Positions 36,153 through 44,764 of a DNA stretch of 64,000 nt are shown here, piece after piece. Positions within the stretch are counted from its first letter, which is position 1, and each line of letters begins with the position of its first letter. Source of the stretch: Candidatus Bathyarchaeia archaeon (GTDB lineage Archaea; Thermoproteota; Bathyarchaeia; Bathyarchaeales; DTEX01); the NCBI GenBank assembly GCA_038868075.1, contig JAWBXB010000004.1, forward strand, positions 58,629 through 122,628. The letters are read 5' to 3'. Under the pieces are notes generated by a model. That model ran no database searches and was not told where the DNA came from. It worked only from the letters and a program-made list of their open reading frames with translations. Position numbers and translations under genes: made by a program.

Positions 36153-36602
36153 ATGTCTCATGAGCAAGTTGCAGAAAAATCGATTAAGATTAATGGGTAT
36201 GAAATTCGCAGAGATAGATTTTATAGCAGAGAGCATGAGTGGGCTTTAATTGAAGAGAATGGAAATGTCAGAGTGGGTATAACTGATTATGCCCAAAAAA
36301 GTTTACATGATATAGTTTATGTTGAGATGCCTAGCGTCGGCTCAAAGGTAAACCAAATGAATCCGATTGGAACTGTAGAATCTATAAAGTCTGTTTCAGA
36401 AATATATTCTCCAGTTTCCGGGGAGGTGATAAATGTTAACAATAGACTCTCTGACTCCCCAGAGCTCCTTAATACATCACCTTATGATGATGGATGGATA
36501 GTCGTGATAAAGCCTTCGGCCCTGGATGATGAAATAAAAAACTTGATGAAGCCGGAAGAGTATGCGGATTATATTAGGAAATTAATTAGAGAAAAGAAAT
36601 AG
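36153..36602 (+). CDS. gcvH: Glycine cleavage H protein
   Basis: A 149-residue lipoyl carrier. The lipoyl-accepting lysine lies in GTVESIKSVSEIYSPVSGE, and the flanking VRVGITDYAQKSLHDIVYVEMP and GWIVVIKP match the family. I place the start at ATG 36153, which has GAGGGTG 5 bases upstream; the frame is open from ATG 36117. A short N-terminal extension before YSREHEWA is present. It pairs with gcvT upstream and ends only 13 bases from the end of gcvPB, which is read in the opposite direction. Confidence 0.95.
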   Translation: MSHEQVAEKSIKINGYEIRRDRFYSREHEWALIEENGNVRVGITDYAQKSLHDIVYVEMPSVGSKVNQMNPIGTVESIKSVSEIYSPVSGEVINVNNRLSDSPELLNTSPYDDGWIVVIKPSALDDEIKNLMKPEEYADYIRKLIREKK

Positions 36603-36615
36603 AGCACAGGTATTT

Positions 36616-38142
36616 TTATTTCTGGCTTAATTTTTTCTTATACATTCTCCAGCTTAAACACAGGTATTTGGGATGAGAAGCCTTAACCTCATCAACTAAA
36701 CCGACAGAAGTATTATATGGTGCCCCTAAAACTTTCTCTGGGTTTTCATATGCCTCCTTGGATATTGAAGCCATTACCTCGGCAAATTTGTCAATCTCCT
36801 CTAGGGATGCGGATTCGGTTGGCTCAATCATTAGGGCTTCTTCAACAATTGGTGGGAAATACATTGTTGGTGCATGAAAACCATAGTCAAGTATTCTTTT
36901 TGCAACATTTTTCGCCGAGACTTCAGTCTCACTCTTTAATTTAGAGCAACTGAGGACAAATTCATGTTTCCTAAATCTGTTCCTGCCATAAGGGATTTCA
37001 AATCCTCTGATATTTGCAAGTTTGCTCGCCAGATAATTAGCGTTTAACACCGATATTTCAGCCACCTTTTCAAGACCCTCAGCGCCCATTGATAGAATAT
37101 AAGCAAAAGCCCTTATAATGACATCAAATTTAAAGTAAAAGCCGCTAATCATGCCAATAGAATGTGGAACATTATACTCTAAATAATACTTTTCCCCATC
37201 ATATTCGACTAAGGGTATTGGTAGAAAGTCTCTAAGATGCTTTTTCACACCAATAGGTCCGGCTCCAGGTCCGCCGCCGCCGTGTGGTGTTGCAAATGTT
37301 TTATGTAGATTGAGGTGTACAATGTCAAAGCCCATGTCTCCGGGTCTAGCTTTCCCTAGAATAGCATTTATATTTGCTCCGTCATAGTATAGCAATCCCC
37401 CATTTTCATGAATTATTTCAGCAATTTCACGTATATTCCTCTCAAATATGCCTAGAGTATTCGGATTGGTTAACATTAATCCAGCCGTCCTTGAGGAGAC
37501 AACGCTTTTTAAAGCATCTATATCCACGCATCCATCTTCGTTTGTGGGTATAGTGATGACATTAAATCCAGCCATCGCGGCGCTGGCAGGGTTGGTTCCA
37601 TGAGCTGAATCTGGTACTATAATGTCTGTTCTTTGCTCAAGTTCACCGTTAAGCTTATGATATGCCCTAATTATCAGGGCCCCAGCAAATTCTCCATGAG
37701 CGCCAGCAGCAGGCTGTAAAGAGAATTTATCCATGCCAGTAATTTCAGCTAACCACTCAGCCAATTTATAGGCAATCTCAAGCATACCTTGAATTGTCTC
37801 TTCAGGCTGGTACGGATGTATCCAGCGAACTCTATCTGAGGATGCAAGCGAATCGTTGATTTTTGGATTATACTTCATTGTACAACTACCTAGGGGATAT
37901 AAGCCATTATCTACTCCAAAATTCATTTGTGAAAGCCTTATAAAGTGTCTGACAACCTCAACCTCTGATAGTTCAGGCAGATCAGGATAATTCTTTCTCC
38001 TTAAATTTTCAGGAATATGAGATATGATATCACTGCACGCTTCCTCCCCATCTAAACCCGGAAAGCTATAGCCTCTTCTACCCTTACTCCCAATTTCAAA
38101 TATAATTGGCTCAGACCATTTTGCCTGCCTGAACTCTTCCAT
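36616..38142 (-). CDS. gcvPB: Glycine dehydrogenase (decarboxylating) subunit 2
   Basis: A 508-residue PLP enzyme, the beta half of the two-subunit P protein. The PLP lysine lies in HLNLHKTFATPHGGGGPG; other family runs are PLGSCTMKYNPKIND, QPAAGAHGEFAGALIIRAY and PDSAHGTNPASAAMAGF. It forms a heterotetramer with GcvPA and decarboxylates glycine, passing aminomethyl to GcvH. The gcvPA gene lies directly upstream, with 2 bases between. Confidence 0.96.
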   Translation of the reverse strand: MEEFRQAKWSEPIIFEIGSKGRRGYSFPGLDGEEACSDIISHIPENLRRKNYPDLPELSEVEVVRHFIRLSQMNFGVDNGLYPLGSCTMKYNPKINDSLASSDRVRWIHPYQPEETIQGMLEIAYKLAEWLAEITGMDKFSLQPAAGAHGEFAGALIIRAYHKLNGELEQRTDIIVPDSAHGTNPASAAMAGFNVITIPTNEDGCVDIDALKSVVSSRTAGLMLTNPNTLGIFERNIREIAEIIHENGGLLYYDGANINAILGKARPGDMGFDIVHLNLHKTFATPHGGGGPGAGPIGVKKHLRDFLPIPLVEYDGEKYYLEYNVPHSIGMISGFYFKFDVIIRAFAYILSMGAEGLEKVAEISVLNANYLASKLANIRGFEIPYGRNRFRKHEFVLSCSKLKSETEVSAKNVAKRILDYGFHAPTMYFPPIVEEALMIEPTESASLEEIDKFAEVMASISKEAYENPEKVLGAPYNTSVGLVDEVKASHPKYLCLSWRMYKKKLSQK

Positions 38143-38144
38143 AA

Positions 38145-39533
38145 TTAACCCTCCAATATTTGAGATATGTACTCACAGAGCCTGTCAATATCCTGTTTTG
38201 TATGCATCTCAGTAACGCAGTAAAGTGATGTTTCACCAAGCTCGTGGAATTCATTCTTTAACTGTTTTCCACCAACAATACCCTCCTCCAAAAGTTTTTT
38301 ATTCAGTTCCTCAACGGTTATTGAGGTTTCGTCAAAGTTCACTGTGAATTCTTTAAAGTGAGAGGATTTAAACAATGGAACCTTTAAGCCGTTGATCCTA
38401 GAGAGCCTATTTATCGCATAAATTGTTTTGGAAAGAATAATTTCGCCTAATTCACGAAAGCCCTTCGGTCCTAGAAGAGCCATGTATACGGCGGCTCTTA
38501 AGGCACATAGTGCCTCATTGGTGCATATATTTGATGTTGCCCTGTGCCTGCGTATATGTTGCTCACGGGTTTGCAGGGTCATACAGAAAGCTCTATCTTT
38601 ACCGTCAACTGTTGTCGTCATTCCAATTATTCTACCAGGCATTTGCCTAATGAGCGCTTCATCGTCTCTGCAGGCAAAAATTCCTAAGAGTGAACCACCA
38701 CCATTCATATAATTTCCTAAGGGCTGCCCCTCACCAATAACTATGTCAGCCCCATAATTTCCCGGCGGCTCCAAAATACCTAAAGATGTTGGGTCAACAC
38801 CAGTAATAAATAATGCTCCAGCACTATGCGTAATTTCCGCAATTTCATCTGGATTCTCAATTAAGAAGCCTAAGTATGAAGGATTCTCAATATAAACTCC
38901 AGCAGTAGCATTATTAGAAATTTTATTCTTCAGGTCTTCTAAATCTATCTGTCCGCTTCTAATATCTTGCTTCATCTTCAGAACTTTAATTCCCGCTGGT
39001 TCAGCATAACTTTCCAGAACTTTAAGTCTACTGGGGCTAATGTAGTGTGGAACTAAGAGCACGTTCTTCTTAGTTACTCGGGCAACCATCCTCGCCGCCT
39101 CGCCGAGAGAAGATGCCCAATCATACATTGAGCAATTGGCAACATCCATGTTCAAAAGCTCACATATCATACTTTGATACTCGAAAAGGGCTTGAAGGAT
39201 ACCTTGACTTATCTCAGGCTGATAAGGTGTGTAGCTGGTTAAAAACTCGCTCCGAGACGCTATCTCATCAACGACAGATGGTACATAATGCGGCCATACG
39301 CCGGCACCAAGAAAACAGACTAAATCCTTGAAAACTCTATTTTTCTCTAAGATCTTTTCTACCTCGCGTTTTACGTCAAGCTCTGATAATGGTTTCGGAA
39401 GGTTTAATTGTCTCTTTAGGCGGATCTCTTCATCTATGTCTGAGAAAAGTTCATCTATACTCTTAACCCCTATTTCTCTCATCATTTTCTCCTTAATTTC
39501 AGCAGTATCATTCGGCAAGTATCGGCCAAACAA
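38145..39533 (-). CDS. gcvPA: Glycine dehydrogenase (decarboxylating) subunit 1
   Basis: A 462-residue alpha half of the P protein. Typical runs are RYLPNDTAEIKEKMM, CFLGAGVWPHYVPSVVDEIASRSEFLTSYTPYQPEISQGILQALFEYQSMICEL, and GIFACRDDEALIRQMPGRIIG. It is the first gene of the minus-strand gcvPA-gcvPB pair. The four gcv genes together allow a complete glycine cleavage (or reverse glycine synthase) reaction, except for dihydrolipoamide dehydrogenase, which is not in the window. Confidence 0.95.
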   Translation of the reverse strand: MFGRYLPNDTAEIKEKMMREIGVKSIDELFSDIDEEIRLKRQLNLPKPLSELDVKREVEKILEKNRVFKDLVCFLGAGVWPHYVPSVVDEIASRSEFLTSYTPYQPEISQGILQALFEYQSMICELLNMDVANCSMYDWASSLGEAARMVARVTKKNVLLVPHYISPSRLKVLESYAEPAGIKVLKMKQDIRSGQIDLEDLKNKISNNATAGVYIENPSYLGFLIENPDEIAEITHSAGALFITGVDPTSLGILEPPGNYGADIVIGEGQPLGNYMNGGGSLLGIFACRDDEALIRQMPGRIIGMTTTVDGKDRAFCMTLQTREQHIRRHRATSNICTNEALCALRAAVYMALLGPKGFRELGEIILSKTIYAINRLSRINGLKVPLFKSSHFKEFTVNFDETSITVEELNKKLLEEGIVGGKQLKNEFHELGETSLYCVTEMHTKQDIDRLCEYISQILEG

Positions 39534-39649
39534 CTTAATTTTCCCCTCTTGATATCTTTATAATTTAAATAATTTAACAGGATTCAAGATAATAAAAGGT
39601 TTCTTTAATAAATGTCAAAATTATTCGGGGGAAGAGAAACTTAAGTAGG

Positions 39650-42436
39650 CTAGAATCGTCTTAGATCGTAAGAGCTTTTATGTCTCCTAATAATTAGGGC
39701 TAGAATTATCAACGATATTACTATGCCACATAAAATTATGGGCGTTCTATATGTTTCAAGTAAAGCCAAAAATGTTTTCGGAGCAGCCGCATCCGGATCT
39801 AGATAGGCTCTGAAGTAGTCTATTTCACCCTTAAAGTATGGGTAGTTTTCCGTAACTCCCCTCCCAAGATAATTACAATTGTTCACAGAGTTCGTGTTTA
39901 CCTCTATTAAGTCGTCTGGGTCTAATGTTATCTCTCTCTCATCAACTAATGTGTCATTAATGTAAAGTCTTCCAATATTCCCTTTTATATAAACCTTAAT
40001 TTTAACCCATTGATTTATTGGAAGAGCTGACGAATATGTAAGTTTCTCTATAGTTAAGCCATTTATAATGACGAATTCAGCCTTTCCCTCACTATTTGAT
40101 GGTGTTAGATACATGCATTTATCTTCCCTGGGACCGAAGCTGAAAATGCGTTGTTCAGGTTCACCCCCCTCCCACTTAACTGCAACCTCTATCAGTATGT
40201 CTTCAAAATCCAGTAATGAATCATCTAGGAGAATATATTGATTTACACCATTGAGGCGAAGTTTTCCAGAGCTTATGGATGGATTACCCCTTAATATACC
40301 GTGGGTAACACCATACTTGTCTAAAGCATAAATTGCGCTTAACTCGCTAAAATCATATGCTACATAAAGCCCTTTTTCAAAGGGTCTTGTATTAGCATAG
40401 TCCTGACCTTGAAGCCAACCGAATGCGACCCCTCTAGAGACTTTTGTTGAGTCGGCATAATCCCCATCAATTATTCCCTCACCTGATATGACAGCATCAC
40501 CAAAGACTGTCGCCGCACCCTTAGCGGTTGCATAATCAGTTATAGTAGCCCTATCTGTTATAACGGCATGCTCAAGAACCCTAGCGTGCCCGCTTACTAT
40601 AGCATTTCCTCCAACCAAAGCATAATCCCTAACCTTAGCATAATCTTTCACAACGGCATTATCCTTTATAACAGCATGCCCACTTACGATAGCGTTTCCC
40701 TCAACTCTCGCATAATCCTTTACAACAGCATAGTCTAGTATCCTAGCGTTACCGAGAACCTTTGCCCTATCTAGCACCATAGCGTTTGGCCCAACATACG
40801 CTGTTGGTTCAACATAGGCTGTTATCTCCACGAATCCCCCACCATTAGGATGTCTTCTGCCAGTTCTATTTGCCACCATGCCACCAATCTCTATCTGTAT
40901 TGAAGGTGTTGTTTCAATAGGTGTAGCGCCGATAATTCTTACCTCATATGGGAAACGAGCTTTCTCAGGTGAGGATTTGAATGAACACTCGTTTTCCTTT
41001 TGGAATGCTGAAACAGGCATTATTCTATCCGGTGTTGCGACAACAACAAGGTAGACTTTATTTTCGTTAGCCGATAAAGTGATAGAGTTAGTGCCATTAT
41101 TCCAAAGTGAGGAATACCTTGTATTCCCATAATCATCTTCAACAACTAGGCATACTCTCCAATCTGAACCCCTAGATGGCTCAACAAGTCCCATAAATTC
41201 AACAATGATGGTTCTGTTATCTCCTGTGCCTTCGGGTTTTAATGGAATCACATTATAGCCCGTCTGCTGAGGAGCGAGTTCCATCGGTACACGCCACCAA
41301 CCCGGTTTATCTGGAACAATTTCTAGTTCGGTGTAGAAATATAGTCCATAGGGACTTCCTTCAGCCCGATTTAACTCCTCAAACTTTCTCCTATAGAGAT
41401 CCTTATATGCAAAGTCAAGTGTAGCCATTCTTCTTGCATAATAACCTAGCAGATCCTTCAGCGATATATTGTAGGGAGCCAATAAACGCTGTATTGTATC
41501 AAAAGGATATTCATTTGGAAGCGCCTCCTGCCAAAGTCTTCTTGGAAAGTCTTTTCCTAAACCTAGTAATCCATCTGGGTTCTCATAAAAGTATTGAAAT
41601 AGCATCCAGCAATCATAATAATTCCTCCCGTGGGGTATAAAGAGATGCGTGTTCTTAAACGATGCACTGCTTAAACCAGTTTCCGGGCCGTAAACTTTAC
41701 CCTTGAACTCATAGTTTTCGCTCAATAAATATTGTTCACGCATCCAATTCGCAAACATCTCCCACCAAGGACCTGACCATGGGTTTCCACCAGCCCATCC
41801 ACCCTTATCGCTTTGGTGAGCAGAGAGCACGTGGGCAAATTCGTGAGGTAGAACCCATGAAGGTGGATCAGCTCTTAATCCAGTTGGATCTATGAGCATG
41901 ATGCCAAAATCATCCGGATCGCTACCCATGTAATATCCGCCGCCATCATGCGGTGAGGGCAGCGTGCCTATGACGTAAAGGTTCACCTTATACTTTTTCC
42001 CATCCCTTTTTGATGGATTCCACGATTCAGTCGGCTCCCTAAAGCCAAGCTTATTTATGTAGATATCCCATATGCGCTCAAGATTACAGAGAACCCCCTC
42101 AGCCATTTCTTCGGTAAACTTTCCATATTTTGTTCCATCGCCCCATATCACTTGAAAGTGCTCTGAGGCAGCTCTATGTATCTTTGGGTCATCTAAACGA
42201 TAATAAGCATCACGTACAAGATACTCTTCCTCTTCATTTGTCAGAGATATGGAAAAGCTGGTTGCTTCGGGCACTTGGCATAATATTCCGGCTACAAGGA
42301 GTAGTTGAAGCCCGAAAAGAGTAAGAAACATTATGATTAAGGGGCTTACTCTCAACTCTTTGATTCTCCTAAACGAATCTATATGGTCTATTAAATTTAT
42401 CCTACTTTGAATAATTTTAACGTATCTATTGAGCAT
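39650..42436 (-). CDS. Surface metallopeptidase (AvrXca/Svx-like) with left-handed beta-helix and LamG domains
   Basis: A 928-residue membrane-anchored protein. After an N-terminal membrane segment (about 32-54), residues 75-400 form a gluzincin-like peptidase domain: EHFQVIWGDGTKYGKF, then VLPHEFAHVLSAHQ with the zinc HEFAH at about residue 200 and WWEMFANWM about 30 residues further, supplying a third ligand. This arrangement and the initial 'EHFQ..WG' recall the AvrXca/Svx (DUF6055) proteins of plant pathogens. Residues 535-660 are imperfect hexapeptide repeats of the left-handed beta-helix type (NAIVSGHAVIKDNAVVKDYA). Residues 700-880 look like a LamG/concanavalin domain, followed by a C-terminal membrane segment (895-917) and a basic tail. 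It is on the cell surface; the substrate is unknown. Confidence 0.75.
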   Translation of the reverse strand: MLNRYVKIIQSRINLIDHIDSFRRIKELRVSPLIIMFLTLFGLQLLLVAGILCQVPEATSFSISLTNEEEEYLVRDAYYRLDDPKIHRAASEHFQVIWGDGTKYGKFTEEMAEGVLCNLERIWDIYINKLGFREPTESWNPSKRDGKKYKVNLYVIGTLPSPHDGGGYYMGSDPDDFGIMLIDPTGLRADPPSWVLPHEFAHVLSAHQSDKGGWAGGNPWSGPWWEMFANWMREQYLLSENYEFKGKVYGPETGLSSASFKNTHLFIPHGRNYYDCWMLFQYFYENPDGLLGLGKDFPRRLWQEALPNEYPFDTIQRLLAPYNISLKDLLGYYARRMATLDFAYKDLYRRKFEELNRAEGSPYGLYFYTELEIVPDKPGWWRVPMELAPQQTGYNVIPLKPEGTGDNRTIIVEFMGLVEPSRGSDWRVCLVVEDDYGNTRYSSLWNNGTNSITLSANENKVYLVVVATPDRIMPVSAFQKENECSFKSSPEKARFPYEVRIIGATPIETTPSIQIEIGGMVANRTGRRHPNGGGFVEITAYVEPTAYVGPNAMVLDRAKVLGNARILDYAVVKDYARVEGNAIVSGHAVIKDNAVVKDYAKVRDYALVGGNAIVSGHARVLEHAVITDRATITDYATAKGAATVFGDAVISGEGIIDGDYADSTKVSRGVAFGWLQGQDYANTRPFEKGLYVAYDFSELSAIYALDKYGVTHGILRGNPSISSGKLRLNGVNQYILLDDSLLDFEDILIEVAVKWEGGEPEQRIFSFGPREDKCMYLTPSNSEGKAEFVIINGLTIEKLTYSSALPINQWVKIKVYIKGNIGRLYINDTLVDEREITLDPDDLIEVNTNSVNNCNYLGRGVTENYPYFKGEIDYFRAYLDPDAAAPKTFLALLETYRTPIILCGIVISLIILALIIRRHKSSYDLRRF

Positions 42437-42535
42437 CTCGATTTTGTTAACTTAATAGAAAACTAAATCCAATATATATTTATAGAGGACTCTAAAAGAA
42501 TAAGAATAGTAATAGATATAGACAGAGGAAGATAA

Positions 42536-42844
42536 TTGGGTAAGAAGAAAGTTATTAGCGAGGAAGAAATGGATGAGCTTGTACTACCCTCAGGGAATGA
42601 TGTTCTAGGTATAGCTATGAAGCTACTCGGTTATGATCGGGTTTTAGTAAAATGCCAAGATGGATATGAACGTATATGCCGTATAAGGGGTAAACTAAAA
42701 CGTAGGTTTTGGATAAGAATTGGTGATGTTGTTCTTGTATCCCCTTGGGATTTTCAGTATGAGACACGTGGAGACATAATTTGGCGTTATACAAAAGGGC
42801 AAGCTGAGCATTTACGGAAAATGGGTTTTTTAACTATTGAGTGA
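42536..42844 (+). CDS. eif1a: Translation initiation factor 1A
   Basis: A 102-residue OB-fold factor. LPSGNDVLGIAMKLLGYDRVLVKCQDGYERICRIRGKLKRRFWIRIGDVVLVSPWDFQ is the whole core of archaeal eIF1A. It binds the A site of the small subunit during initiation. The start is TTG at 42536, with GAGGA about 7 bases upstream. It lies between the divergent surface peptidase gene and the convergent ABC exporter operon. Confidence 0.95.
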   Translation: MGKKKVISEEEMDELVLPSGNDVLGIAMKLLGYDRVLVKCQDGYERICRIRGKLKRRFWIRIGDVVLVSPWDFQYETRGDIIWRYTKGQAEHLRKMGFLTIE

Positions 42845-42878
42845 ATAATTTGATGGTTTCTTTTAGAATTAGAATACT

Positions 42879-44759
42879 TCATTTCTTTGAGATTGAGAGA
42901 GTTTCTTTGCTCTCTACTAATGGTTTACTGGCGGGTTCAATGTCCTTAAACTGCATTTGATATAAACGGTAATAAAGCCCTCTCCTCCTAATTAGATCAT
43001 CGTGTCTCCCCTCTTCAACTATTCTTCCATTATCTATTACGAGAATTCTGTCAGCCTCTCTGACTGTTGATAGCCTATGAGCAATTATAATAGCCGTCCT
43101 ATTTTTTAGTAGAGTTTTCATTGCTTCCCTAATTAGAAGATCAGTGTATGGATCTATACTAGATGTTGCTTCATCCATGATTAATATAGCTGGGTCTTTG
43201 AGTATCGCGCGTGCAAACGCAATAAGCTGCTTCTGCCCAACAGATAATCCAAGCCCTCTCTCACCAACTTTAGTTTCATAGCCATTTGGAAGATTCATTA
43301 TGAACTCATGTGCTCCTACAGCTTTCGCGGCGTTTATTACTTCCTCATCTGTAGCATCAGGTTTCCCATACCTGATATTATCTTTTACTGTTCCAGAAAA
43401 TAATAGGGTTTCTTGAAGAATTATTCCCATTTGCTTACGCAGGGACTTCTGCGTAAAAATCCTTATATCATATCTATCAATTTTTATTGAGCCCTGTTGT
43501 GGATCGTAAAATCTACAGAGAAGCTTAACAATGGTGCTCTTCCCAGCGCCCGTTGGTCCAACTAGAGCTATTGTCTCTTTTGGATTGATTTTAAAACTGA
43601 CGTTGTGTACTACTGGATAATTGGGATCATATCCGAATGTTACATTTTCAAATGTTATCTCGCCCTTAATTGGTGGCATTTCAGTAGCATTCTCGGAATC
43701 CTTTACTTCTGGCTGAATATCTAGGAGTTCAAATATCCTTTCTGCAGCTGCTAAAGCTGATTGAACGATCGCGTAAAAATTTGTTAGCTCCTGTATAGGT
43801 CTAAAGAAGGTTTGAACATATAGTAGAAAAGTCACTAATGTTCCCACGGCATCTTCAATGGAACCTAATGCGCCATTAAATGCTAACATGCCGCCATAAA
43901 CCATTACGATGCCGCTTCCAATTGCTTGGATAACTTGCACTGTTGGGAAGAAAGCTCCTAGAACCTTAGCTGCCCGCACGTTTGCTTGCATTGTTTCTAA
44001 ATTTACTCTCTGGAAATCCTCTATGAAGTCGCGTTCTTTACTAAAAGACTTTATTTCTCTTATACCCGACAAACTCTCCTCGAGTTTCGATGTTACCTGA
44101 GATATCTTTTCTCTTGTTATTCTGAAAGCATTTCTAAACTTTGATTGAAAAATTACCGTGGAGAGAACTAGGAGTGGAATGGTAACCATTGAAGCGAGAG
44201 TTAACTGAACATTCACTGCAATCATCATCCCAACGACCAGCGTTAAACTCAATATATCACTTAAAACATGAATGACGCCTTCGGTGAAAGCTTCCCCTAT
44301 AGAATCAGTATCGTTAGTTACTCGTGAAACTATGTCCCCAATATTCCATCTATCAAAAAAACTGAAGGATAACGTTTGCAAGTGATTGAAAAGTTCTGAG
44401 CGCATTTGGAAGAGCATGTTTTCGCCCATTTTGCCTACTAGATATGTGCGTGCCATATTTGCAATCCAGCCTAAAGCTAGAAAACCTAGAAAAACTAAGA
44501 TTACTCTTTGCAAACCAGCTAGGTCAGCTCGGAGAATGTACTTCGCTATTATCTCTCTCCCCAAAATATATGGGCTAATCATATTTGATATTGAGGATGC
44601 AATGATAGCGATGAGTATAAGGGCAACTTCCTTTCTATATGGCGTAATATATTTTAGTAGTCTTAAGAGCAGAATTCTAGTGGGAACCTTTCTTTCAATC
44701 TTATCCTCACTGATATGAAAAGGCGGACCCCTATGCCAGAGAGCCATTTCCAGAAACAC
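42879..44759 (-). CDS. ABC exporter, half-transporter 2 (TM-ATPase fusion)
   Basis: A 626-residue half-transporter with six membrane segments (about 35-330) and an ATPase domain. Walker A is ALVGPTGAGKSTIVK, the Q-loop MGIILQETLLF, the signature reads LGLSVGQKQLIAF, and Walker B ILIMDEATSSIDP with H-loop IIAHRLST. The signature starts LSVGQ instead of LSGGQ, as in many degenerate partners of heterodimeric exporters, but the Walker B glutamate is present. It lies 5 bases after the first half-transporter gene and shares the operon with it and with the HTH regulator. Confidence 0.92.
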   Translation of the reverse strand: MFLEMALWHRGPPFHISEDKIERKVPTRILLLRLLKYITPYRKEVALILIAIIASSISNMISPYILGREIIAKYILRADLAGLQRVILVFLGFLALGWIANMARTYLVGKMGENMLFQMRSELFNHLQTLSFSFFDRWNIGDIVSRVTNDTDSIGEAFTEGVIHVLSDILSLTLVVGMMIAVNVQLTLASMVTIPLLVLSTVIFQSKFRNAFRITREKISQVTSKLEESLSGIREIKSFSKERDFIEDFQRVNLETMQANVRAAKVLGAFFPTVQVIQAIGSGIVMVYGGMLAFNGALGSIEDAVGTLVTFLLYVQTFFRPIQELTNFYAIVQSALAAAERIFELLDIQPEVKDSENATEMPPIKGEITFENVTFGYDPNYPVVHNVSFKINPKETIALVGPTGAGKSTIVKLLCRFYDPQQGSIKIDRYDIRIFTQKSLRKQMGIILQETLLFSGTVKDNIRYGKPDATDEEVINAAKAVGAHEFIMNLPNGYETKVGERGLGLSVGQKQLIAFARAILKDPAILIMDEATSSIDPYTDLLIREAMKTLLKNRTAIIIAHRLSTVREADRILVIDNGRIVEEGRHDDLIRRRGLYYRLYQMQFKDIEPASKPLVESKETLSISKK

Positions 44760-44764
44760 CCCCC

